Of a DNA stretch of 64,000 nt, positions 26,219 through 38,200 are shown in pieces; position 1 is the stretch's first letter, and every line of letters starts with the position of its first letter. The stretch comes from JBEVJK01 sp963791325 (GTDB taxonomy: Bacteria; Pseudomonadota; Alphaproteobacteria; Rhizobiales; Rhizobiaceae): NCBI GenBank assembly GCA_963791325.1, contig CAWBRU010000003.1:365291-429290 (forward strand), given 5' to 3'. Position numbers and translations under genes: made by a program. The notes beneath the pieces are model-generated. The model was given only the letters and a program-made list of their open reading frames with translations, had not been told where the DNA came from and made no database searches.

Positions 26219-29200
26219 CGAACCAACATCTCCGCCGCAAGATCCAAGCAGCCGCAAGGGCATTGCAAGCCCGCGGGGAAGGTGCCGAAGCCGGCTGAAA
26301 CAGCGTCCCGTCCGAAGGGCTGGCCGCGGTAAGCTGCGGCCGAAGCCGTTGCCGGGCTGCCGAACTCTATTTCGACTTCTTGGCCGTCGCCGAGGAGGTC
26401 GACGCTTTTGCCGCCGCCGGTTTCTTGGCGTCCTTCTTCGGCTTCTTGGCTTCCTTGCCGACTTTCATTTGACCTTTCGCCATGATTCGCGTCCTCCGAT
26501 TGGCGAGCGAATCATGCCAGATGCCGCGCTTCGTTCAAGCGCTTCGGTCGGCGATCGCCCGCCCGGGAGCCCGCAAAAGCCGGTTTCGCACATCTTATCC
26601 GCCGTGGCGCCGGGTTCGGCCTTTCGGCGACGAACCGATCTGCCCCTCTGGAAGCATGGACAATCGCGGTAGATAGAAGGATCAGGCGAAGACGGAGACG
26701 ACCATGGCCGCGCATGCCGGCTCGAAGAAGGTGATTTATGCCGCTCTGGCCGGCAATCTGATGATCGCGGTCACGAAGTTCGGCGCCGCCCTGTTCACCG
26801 GCAGCTCTGCGATGCTGTCGGAAGGCGTGCATTCGCTGGTCGATACCGGCAATGGACTTCTGCTTCTGCTCGGCCTGAAGCGCGCCAGCCGGCCCGCCGA
26901 CGTCACCCATCCGCTGGGCCACGGCCGCGAGCTCTATTTCTGGAGCTTCATCGTCGCGCTCCTGGTGTTCGCGCTCGGTGCCGGCGTTTCGCTTTACGAA
27001 GGCATCATGCACATCATCGAGCCGGTGCCGGTCGAGAACCCGCTGGTCAACTACATCGTCCTCGGGCTCTCGTTCCTGTTCGAGGGCAGCTCCTGGATGG
27101 TGGCGCTGCGCGAATTCCGCCGCTCCAAGGGCAAGCTCGGCTACATCCAGGCGGTGCGGCTGAGCAAGGATCCAAGCGTCTACACCGTGCTGTTCGAGGA
27201 CAGCGCCGCGCTTGCCGGCCTGGTGATCGCCTTCTTCGGCATCCTCGGCGCGCAGCTGCTCGAGGTTCCCGAGCTCGACGGCGCCGCCTCGATCGGCATC
27301 GCCTGGTGCTTGGCGCAACGGCCGCCTTCCTCGCCCGCGAGAGCAAGGGGCTGCTGATCGGCGAACGTGCGCTGCCGGAAGTGGAAGCGGCGGTGCTGGC
27401 GATTGCGCAGGGCGACCCCGACGTGCAGCAGGCGAACGGCATCATCACGGTCCATATCGGCCCCGACCAGATCGTCGCGGCGCTCAGCATCGAGTTCGAG
27501 GACCGGCTTGCGGCGCCGCAGATCGAGGCCTGCGTGGAGCGCCTCGAAGCCAAGCTGCACGGCGCCTATCCGGCGATCACGTCGCTGTTCGTCAAGCCGC
27601 AGACCACCGGCACCTGGCAGCGCCGGCACCGGGAGGTGGTCGAAGCCGGCTGACGACAGGCGCCGACTTTAGATTTCGGGCTAGGCCTCGTCGCCTTCGA
27701 CGACGCGCAGCCTGAGCTGGCCGGTCTTGGAATCGGCGACCCGGTTCTTGGTCGGCCGCACGTCTTCCTCGGCAACGGCCTCCGACGCGCCGGCGGCAAA
27801 CTCGAGCGCTTCGATCTTCTGACCGCGCTTGGTCACCTTGGCCGAGGATACCAGGATCTCGTCGATGTCGCGCGTCGCCAGCGAGAAGTGGCCCTGCAGC
27901 TTGCGCACGCGCTCGTCGAGCCGGCCGACATCCTCCATCAGCCTGACCACCTCGCCCTGGATCAGATGGGCCTGCTCGCGCATCCGCGCATCCTTCAGGA
28001 TGGCCTGCACCACCTGAACCGACAGCATCAGCAGCGAGGGCGAGACGATCACCACCCGCGCGCGGTGCGCCCGCTGCACGACAGCCTCGAATTGCTCATG
28101 GATCTCGGCGAACACCGATTCCGACGGCACGAACATGAACGCGGTGTCCTGGGTTTCCCCGGCGAGCAGGTATTTGTCGGCGATATCCTTGATGTGCAGC
28201 TCGACGTCGCGGCGGAAGGCCTGGTGCGCGGCACGTCGACGCTCCGGGCCCTCGGCCTGCCGGATCGCGTTCCAGGCTTCGAGCGGAAACTTGGCGTCGA
28301 TGACCAGCCCCGGGGAATCGTTGGGCATATGGATGATGCAATCCGGCCGGCTGCCGTTCGACAGCGTCGCCTGGAATTGATAGGCCCCCATCGGCAGCCC
28401 GTCGGCGACGATCGCTTCCATCCGCGATTGGCCGAACGCCCCGCGGGTCTGCTTGTTGGACAGGATTGTCTGCAACTGCACGACCTGGCCGGCCAGCGCC
28501 TGGATGTTGGTCTGCGCGGTGTCGATGACGGCCAGCCGCTCCTGCAGCCGAGCCAGGCTCTCATGGGTGGCGCGGGTCTGCTCGCTCATCGTCGTCCCGA
28601 TGCGCCCGGTCATGGCATCGAGCCGCTGGCTGAGCGACTTGGTGAGCTCGGCCTGGCGGGCCCCGAACACGTCGGCCACCGCCCCCAGCCGGCCCTGCAT
28701 TTCGGCCTGGGCCTTGAGCAGCCCCGCCATCTGCGCTTCCAGCGCCAGCGCCTGCTGCGCGGTCTGTGCCGCCGCCAGCCGGCGCGCCTCGGCTGCCCGG
28801 CGCAGCGAGAGCCCGAGCCGGAGCGCCAGCAGCGCAATCACCGCGCCGGTCAGCCAAACCAGCGCCGAGACGGTGACGGTGGTGGCGCCGAGCCGCAGCA
28901 CAGGTTGCGAGAGCCAAGGCAGCAGATGGTCCATGCCGCAAGCATAGCCGATTCGCCGCGCCGCGTCAGATCAAAACGTGAACATGCCGAGCGAGGCCGT
29001 TGACGCTCCCCGAGCCAGCACTTAGGTGAGGCGTCGCCATGCCGCTCAAGCCGCTCATCATTCTGCCCGATCCCGTGTTGCGCCAGGTCTCCAATCCGGT
29101 CGAGCGCGTCGACGACGCCGTCCGCAAACTCGCTTCGGACATGCTCGACACGATGTATGACGCGCCGGGCATCGGGCTTGCCGCCATCCAGGTGGGCGAG

Positions 29201-32200
29201 CCGCTGCGCCTGCTGGTGATCGACCTCGCCAAGGAGGGCGAGGAGCCGGCGCCGCACGTCTTCATCAATCCCGAGATCGTGGCGACCAGCGACGCGCGCT
29301 CGGTCTACGAGGAAGGCTGCCTGTCGATCCCCGACTATTACGCCGAGGTCGAGCGCCCGGCCCAGGTGACGGTCGACTATCTCGATCGGCAAGGCAGGCA
29401 GCAGCAACTCGCTGCCGACGGCCTGATGGCGACCTGCCTGCAGCACGAGATCGACCACCTCAACGGCGTCCTGTTCATCGACCACATCTCCAAGCTGAAG
29501 CGGGACATTGTGGTGCGGCGCTTCCGCAAGCTGGCCAAGGACAAGCCGGCCGCCGGGCTGGCGGGCTGAAAGCCGGAACGGTGGCCCTGCGGCTCGTGTT
29601 CATGGGAACCCCGGCCTTTGCCGTTCCGACCCTGGAGGCCGTTTCTGCCGCCGGCCATTCGCTTGCCGCGGTCTATACCCAGCCGCCGCGGCCGGCCGGC
29701 AGGCGCGGGCTCTCCGAGGTCGACTCGCCCGTCGCCCTCGCTGCGCGGCGGCTCGGCATTCCGGTCCACACTCCCGACGGCTTGCGCAGCGTGCAGGAAG
29801 AAGAGCGTCTCGCGGAGCTAGAGGCCGATGCTGCCGTGGTCGTCGCCTATGGCCTGCTGTTGCCGCCGGCCATTCTCGCTGCGGTGCGGCTCGGCTGTTA
29901 CAACGCCCATGCTTCGCTGTTGCCGCGCTGGCGTGGCGCCGCGCCGATCCAGCGCGCCATCCTTGCCGGCGACCGCGAGACGGGGGTGATGATCATGAAG
30001 ATGGATGCGGGACTGGACAGCGGCCCGATCGCGCTTGCCGAAGCAACCCCGATCGGGCCGGACGAGACCGCCGCGGCGCTTGCTGCAAGGCTCGCGGACC
30101 GGGCTGCGGCGCTGATGGTCGAGGCGCTGGGCGCGCTCGAAGCCGGCGGGCTTGAGCTGTCGCCGCAGCCGGCCCAAGGTGCGACCTATGCGCGCAAGAT
30201 CGACAAGGCCGAAGCCCGGATCGACTGGACGGCTGCCGCAGAAGTTGTGCATAACCGTATCCGCGGCTTGTCGCCGTTTCCGGGTGCCTGGTGCGAAGCG
30301 GAGATCGGCGGCAGGCTGGAGCGGGTGAAGCTGCTCGCCTCGACGCGGGCACAAGGTGCGGGAATGCCGGGGGAGATCATCGATGATCAGCTGACCGTCG
30401 CCTGCGGCGATGGTGCAGTGCGGCTGGTCGAACTGCAACGTGCCGGGGGGCGGCCGCTTGCGGCCGGGGCCTTCCTGCACGGATCCAAGATCGGAAAAGG
30501 GATGCAACTGTCATGAGCATGATGTCGATCCGGGCGGCGACGCCCAAGGACCGGGCGGCGATCCGCCAAGTCGAGGAGCACGCCTTCGGGCAGCAGGCCG
30601 AGGCGGGTCTGGTCGACGCGCTGGTCGCCGGCGGGCATGCGGTCGTCGAGCTGGTGGCGGTCGAGGAAGGCCAGGTGGTCGGCCATATCTTGTTCTCGCG
30701 CCTCCATGTGACGCAGGCGGATGGCCGATCCTTTGCTGCCGTCGCGCTTGCACCGCTTGCCGTCGAGCCGTCGTTCCACCGCACCGGCATCGGCGGCGCT
30801 CTGGTCAACGAGGGCCATCGCCGGCTGCGCGCGGCGGGCGAGGCGCTGTCGATCGTGCTCGGCGATCCGAGCTATTACGGGCGCTTCGGCTATGGGCGCG
30901 CGCGCGCCGCCGGCTTCGACAGCGAGTTCCAAGGCGAGGCCCTGCAGGCGCTGACCTGGGGCGAGGCCCCTGCCGAGGGACGGCTCGACTACGCCGCCGC
31001 ATTCGGCTCGGCGCTCGCGGCCTAGAGGCGAAGGCGGCTTTCGGTGCCGCGCTACCGGCTGGACGTTGAATATGACGGCAGCCTCTACGCCGGCTGGCAG
31101 AGGCAGGCCGAACAGCCGACGGTTCAGGCGGTACTGGAAGCGGCAATCCTGGCCTTCAGCGGCGAGACGGTGTCGATGAGGGGCGCCGGCCGGACGGATG
31201 CGGGCGTTCACGCCACCGGCCAGGTCGCCCATGTCGATCTGGCGCGCGACTGGCCGGCGAAGACCGTGCGCGACGCCGTCAACGCCCATTTGAGCGCCGC
31301 CGGCGCCACCGTCGCGGTGCTGGCGGTTGGCGCCGTCGACGCGGCATTCGACGCGCGATTCTCGGCGACTGCCAGGCACTATCTCTACCGGATCATCGAC
31401 CGCCGCGCGCCGCTGACGCTCGAACGTCGCCGCGCCTGGTGGATGCCCAAGCCGCTCAACGCCGAGGCGATGCAGGCGGCGGCCCAGCGGCTGCTCGGCC
31501 GGCACGACTTCACCACCTTCCGCTCGCGCCAGTGCCAGGCGGCAAGCCCGGTGCGCACCCTTGACCGTCTCGATATCGCGCGCAGCGGCGAGACCATCGC
31601 CATCCGCGCCTCGGCGCGCTCGTTCCTGCACAACCAGGTGCGCTCGATGGTGGGTGCGCTGAAGCGGGTCGGCGAGGGCAGCTGGACCGCCGACGACGTC
31701 ACCGCTGCTCTGGCGGCAGCCGACCGCAGCGCCTGTCCGCAGGTGGCGCCGCCCGATGGGCTCTATCTGGTCGGCGTCGATTACCCCGCGTCATAGCACA
31801 CGGCCGCGCGGCATCTCGGCAGGCCTCGGCTTCGGCGCCGGCCACACATCGGTGATGGCCGGCTGCACCGGCCGTTCCAGATAGGTGGACAGCACGACAT
31901 AGCTGCGGGTCGAGACCACTCCGGGCGTGTCGTAGAGGCGCGCCAGCAGCCCTTCCAAAGCACGCGTGTCCGCGGTGCGGACCTTGAGCAGCATGCAGGC
32001 ATCGCCGGCCACCGAATGGATCTCCTCGACCTCCGGATAGCTGGCGATCGCCAGCAGCTCCGGCGTCTTGCCCCAGCCGCGGGTGTCGACATGGACGAAG
32101 GCGAGCAGCGGCTTGCCGACGCTGTCGGCGTCGAGCAAGGCGGCAGTGCGCCGGATGGCCCCGCTGCGGCGCATCCGCTTCACCCGCTCATGCGCCGCCG

Positions 32201-35200
32201 GCGCCGAGAGCCCGGCCCGCGCACCCAATTCGGCATAGCTGACGCCGGCATCCTCGACCAGCACGCCTAACAATCTTCGGTCGGCATCATCGACCGGCGT
32301 CTCCCGAATGAGCTTTTGCTGAATGAGGTCTGTTTCTTTTGTCATTAGGCAATCCTGCATTGTGTCCGAATGTCATTCTGCCATTATCGCCTGGTGCTGA
32401 AGCTGGATCAACCATTGCAGCGCCCCGCCGGGGCGTTTGGCCTGCCGCAGGGCACGCTGCTCCTGACCGCCTGCATCGCCGTCGTCGGGGCCAACTCGCT
32501 GGCGCTCGGACCGATTGCGCCGTCCGTTGCGGAAAGCTTTCACGCCGAGGTGCAAGCGGTGCTGTGGGCGACCAGCGCCTTCGGCCTGGGCACCTCGGCC
32601 AGCGCCTTGTTTCTCGCCCGCTATATCGACCGTCTGGGGGCGCGGCGGGCGCTGCGCCTGGCGCTGGCGCTGTTCGCCGCCGCGCTGCTTGCCGCGAGCG
32701 CCGCGCCGGCGGTTTCGGTTTTGATCGCCGCGCAACTGGTGGCCGGCCTGGCCTGCGGCGTTGCGCTTCCGGCAATCTACGCAAGTGCCGCAGCGATTTC
32801 CCCAGGCGGCCGCGAGAGCCGCACCATCGGCGTGGTGCTCACCGGCTGGACGGTGAGCATGGTCGCGGGAGTGGCGCTCTCGGCGCTGATCGCCGATTTC
32901 CTGGACTGGCGGCTCGTCTTCCTGCTCGCCGGGCTGCTCGCCGCCTTGATCTCGGCGAGACTCAGGCGCGCCGACCTCAGCGAGCAGATCTCGGCGCAAG
33001 CTGCCCCGTCGCCGTTCGAGGCGCTGCGGCTGCCGGGTGTCGTGCCGCTGCTCGTCGCCTGCTGCGCCTTCATGGCCGCCTTCTACGGCATCTACGGCTA
33101 CCTGGGCGACCACGTCCATCATGGGTTGGGCGAGCCGCTCAGCGCCAACGGCCTGTTGGCGCTGGTCTATGGCAGCGGCTTCGGCCTGGCGGTGCTGCTT
33201 GACGGCCTAGCCGACCGGTTCGGCGCGCGCCTGCTGCTGCCGCCCGCCTTCGGGGCCGTGGCCTGCGTCTATGCAGCGATGGCGCTGACCGGCGCCGGCT
33301 TTGCGGCGCTTCTCGGACTGGTCTTCGTCTGGGGACTGGCCAACCATGTCGGGCTCAACCTCCTGATCCTGCGCCTGACAGCCCTGGATCCCGCCCGGCG
33401 CGGGACCATCATGGGCTTGAATAGCGCCGTCACCTATCTCGCCGTGTTCCTGGGCACCGCCGGCTTTGGGCCGGCCTATGTCAACCAGGGATTTGCGCCG
33501 GCGGCACTGCTGGCGGCCGCGCTGACCCTGGTCGCCGCGGCAGCCGCGGCCTGGTCCCCGCCTCTAGAGGGTGGGCACGCCGAGCAGCCATTGCAGCAGC
33601 AGCACGACGACCAGCGAGGCGGCGAACATCGCCGCGAATAGCGCAGAGCCGATCGCCGCCCCCTTGCCGAGAGCGCCGTTGGTCAGTCGCCAGCCGAGCA
33701 CCAGCGACAGCGCGAAGAAGATCAGCGACACAGTGCTGGTCAGGTCGTCGAGCGAGACGGGTGCAAACAGGTTGAGCAGCGAAGCCGGCAGCATGATCCA
33801 GGCGATCACCGCCGTGCCCCAATTGGTGGCGACCACATAGTGGACGAAGCGGTCGGAGAGGCGCACTTGCCGCGCGACCAGCGCCAGCAGGCCGATCGGC
33901 ACCACCCAGGCGCCGAGATCGGCCACGGCCAGCCGCAGGAAGAACGACACCCGGCTGGCCGCGGCGTCGGGCGCCGAAGCGAGGTCGTTCGCGGCATTGA
34001 CCCAGATCACCGTCAGCGCCGGCAGCGCCACGACGATGGCGAAGAACGAATTCCAGAAGCCGTCGGCGGAGAGATCGAAGCGGCGCATCGCGTCCGGGCG
34101 GCCGATCATCACGCGCCAGGCGCCGATCAGGAACTGCTGAATGTCGTCGGCGGGGGGCATTTGGGGCGCGCTCAGCGGAACCAGTCTTCTAGAAATCGCT
34201 GATAGATCTGCGTCAAATGCTCCAGGTCGGATAGCGCCACGCGCTCGTCGACCATGTGCATGGTCTGCCCGACCAGCCCGAACTCGACCACGGGACAGTA
34301 GTCCTTGATGAAGCGCGCATCGGAAGTGCCGCCGGAGGTCGAAAGCGCCGGGACGCGGCCGATGACGGCTTCGATAGCCGCGGCCAGCGGCGCAACCAGG
34401 CGGTTGTCGCGGGTCAGGAAAACCGGGCTCGACCGCTTCCAGCCGAGCTCATAGGCGATCGGCGTCGCGCGCTCGCGCCGCTCTGCCGCCTGCGCCAGCC
34501 GGCGGTCGATCTCGGTCTTCAGGCTTTCCGCCGTCCAATGGTCGTTGAAACGGATGTTGAAGGCGGCGTTCGCCCGTCCCGGAATGACGTTGGCGGACGG
34601 GTTGCCGACATCGATCGAGGTGATCACCAGATTGCTCGGCTGAAAATCGGCGCTGCCCTGGTCAAGCGGCGGCGAAAGCAGCGCCTGGCAGAGCGTGACG
34701 ATGGCGTGCACCGGGTTGTCGGCGAGATGGGGATAGGCGGCGTGGCCCTGCTTGCCCCTGACCGTCAGGCCGCCGGACAGCGAGCCGCGTCGGCCGATCT
34801 TGACCATGTCGCCAAGGCGATCAGGGTTGGTCGGCTCGCCGACGAGGGCGCCGTCCCAGCGTTCGCCGCGCTCCGCCGCCCAGGCCAGCAGCTTCGCCGT
34901 GCCGTTGATCGAGGGGCCCTCCTCGTCGCCGGTGATGGCCAGCGAGACCGCCGGGTCGGCCTGCGGGTTCGCTTCGAGGTAGCGGGCCAGCGCGGCGACG
35001 AAGCAGGCGATGCCGCCCTTCATGTCGACCGCCCCGCGCCCGAACATCTCGCCATCGGCGATCTCGGCGGCGAACGGCGGATGCGACCAGGCGCCGTCGT
35101 CGCCGGGCGGCACGACGTCGGTGTGTCCGGCAAACATGAGATGCGGTCCGCTGCGGCCGAGCCTGGCATAGAGGTTCTCGACATCCGGCGTCCCGGGCTC

Positions 35201-38200
35201 GGCGAAGGTCGGCCGATCGACGGTGAACCCGATCGGCACCAGCATGGCCTCCAGGACGCCGAGCGCGCCGGCCTCGTCGGGCGTCATCGACCGGCATCGG
35301 ATGAGTGCGGCGAGGTTGGCGGCGGGGTCGGTCGGCGAGGTCATGACGACCGACGCTTAGCCGAAAGCGTTTTGCCTGTCACGACGGCAGGCGGCTGGCG
35401 GGCCGGTGCGTCATCGCACGCCGGCCGGAGCGTTGGTGCGCTCGCCATAGCGGTTCGGCCCGCTGTCGCCACGCAGCAGGCAGAGCACCAGGAAGGCGAT
35501 GATCGAGAGCACCGGGATGAACAGCGAAATGGCGAGGATGCCCGGCCGGGACAAGTCGTGCAGGCGTTTTACCGCAAGCGCCACGTTGCACCACAGGCCG
35601 GCGACGAACACCAAGAGGAAGATCAGCGACCACATCTGGCCTTGAGGGCTGTCCTCCTGGACCAGCATGAAGCGATAGAGCGGAAACGCCTGGGCGATGG
35701 CCAAGAGCAGCCCGCCGAGAAAATAGGGCGACCGGCCGAGGCGGCCCGACAGGCCGAAGAACAGCCAGGTGAGCTGGGTAGACACGGGCAATGGCCTTCA
35801 ATCCCTCAGCAATTCATTGATCGAGGTCTTTGCCCTGGTCCGCTCGTCGACCCGCTTGACGATCACCGCGCAATAGAGGCTGGGGACGGTCCGGCCGTCG
35901 TCGCGGGGCGGACCGGGCAGCGTGCCGGCGACGACGACCGAATTCGCCGGCACCTCGCCATAAAGCACCTCGCCGCTCTCCCGGTCGACGATCTTGGTCG
36001 ATTTGCCGATGTAGACGCCCATGCCGAGCACCGAGCCTTCGCGCACGATGCAGCCCTCCACCACCTCCGAACGGGCGCCGATGAAACAGTTGTCCTCGAT
36101 GATGGTCGGTCCGGCCTGCATCGGCTCGAGCACCCCGCCGATGCCGACGCCGCCGGAAAGATGCACGTTCTTGCCGATCTGCGCACAGGAGCCGACCGAT
36201 GCCCAGGTGTCGACCATGGTGCCGGAATCGACGAAGGCGCCGAGATTGACGAATGAGGGCATCAGCACCACGCCGGACGCGATATGGGCGGAATGGCGCA
36301 CGATCGCCGAGGGCACGGCCCTGAACCCGGCCCTTTCGAACTCGTTGGCGCTCCAGCCGCTGAACTTCGAGCTGACCTTGTCCCACCAGACCGCGTCGCC
36401 GGGGCCACCCTTGACGATTTCCATCGGCTTCAGACGGAACGACAGGAGCACGGCCTTCTTCAGCCACTGATTGACCTGCCATCGTCCATCGGGCAAACGC
36501 TCCGCCACCCGCACCTGGCCCCGGTCGAGCAGGTCGAGCGCGGCCTCGACCGCCTCGCGGATTTCGCCGCGAGTCGCGGTCGAAATCTCCTCGCGCGCGT
36601 CGAAAGCCTGCTCGATCGTCCGCTCGAGGCTGGCCAGATCAGGCTTAGGCATGGCAAATGCTCCGTTAAAAGACGCTATTAAGGGCCGATGAATAGGCTG
36701 TCTGGAAATTGCGCGGACCCTAAGTCAAGCCCCGACGAGGGTCAATCGCGGCAGGAACCAGGCGGCAACGGACACGCAGGATAAGGGCTGGACGACGATG
36801 AACCCCATGGAGAAGGCCGGCTGGTCGCCGCTGCCTCACTCGGACGAAGACATGGAGCGGGCCAAGAAGGCGCCCGACACCCCGCAGACGCGCGCCCCCA
36901 CCTATCGTCTGGCCTGGACGGACGACGAGTTCATGACCCGCCGCGAGCTCAGGCCGGTGCGCCTGCAGCTCGAGCTTCTCAAGCCGGAGATGACGCTTGC
37001 CGAACGCGGCATCCGCTCCACCGTGGTGATGTTCGGCGGCTCGCGCCTGCCCGAGCCCGGCGGCCCGGCCTGGGCGGCGAAAAACGAGGTGCAAAAGAGG
37101 AATCTCGAGGAAAACAGCAAATACTATGCTGAAGCGCGCCAGTTCGCACAGCTCTGCTCGCAGCATTCGGCCACCTTCGGCTACCGCGAATATGTGGTGG
37201 TCACCGGCGGCGGGCCCGGGGTGATGGAGGCCGGCAACCGCGGCGCTGCCGATGTCGGCGCGCCATCGATCGGCCTCAACATCGTCCTGCCGCACGAGCA
37301 GGCGCCAAACGCCTATGTGACGCCGGAGCTCTGCTTCAACTTCCACTATTTCGCCATCCGCAAGATGCATTTCGTCATGCGGGCCAAGGCGATCGCGGTA
37401 TTCCCCGGCGGCTTCGGCACGCTCGACGAGTTCTTCGAGACGCTGACGCTGATCCAGACGGGGCGGATGGAACGGCTGCCGATTATCCTGTTCGGCAAGG
37501 CGTTCTGGCGGCGGGCCGTCGATCTCGATTTCCTTGCTGAGCAAGGTACGATTTCGCCCGGCGATCAGCACATCATCGAATATGCCGATACCGCTGACGA
37601 AGCCTGGGCGATCATCAGCCGCTTCTATCATCTCAGCGCGGCCGAAGCGCCGGCGTGAGCCCTTCCCTGCATCTGGAGACGATCATGCATCGTAGGCATT
37701 GGGCCGGTGTGGCCGGAACAGCTGCTGCCTTGGTTCTCATAGCGGTCGCGGCGCAGGCCACCGACCGAATGGCCGTGCCGGCGGCGAAGGCGGGCGACCT
37801 TGCGGTCACCGACGCCTGGGCGCGGGCCATGCTGCCGGGCCAGCCGACCGGCGGCGGCTATTTCACCGTCGAGAACCATGGCCAGAGCGCCGATCGCCTG
37901 CTGTCGGCGAGCTCGCCGGCCGCCGGCAAGGTCGAATTTCATGAGATGAAGATGCAGGACAGCATCATGGTGATGCGTCCGGTCCAAGGCGGGCTGGAGA
38001 TTCCGGCCGGCGGCGCGCTCGCGCTCAAGCCCGGCGGGTACCACATGATGTTCATCGAGGTGAAGGCGCCGTTCAAGGCCGGTGAAAGGGTGGCGGTCAC
38101 GCTCCAATTCCAGAATGCGGGCAAGCTCGAGCTCGAACTGCCGGTACGGCCCGCCGGCGCAGCGGACGATCACGAGGGGCATGGCGGCTAACCGGGAACG

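Noticed and set aside
26219..26340. A guanidine riboswitch upstream of gdx
   Set aside because: I looked for mini-ykkC paired ACGR-loop hairpins and ykkC motifs; only scattered GGACG matches occur without the required paired stems.
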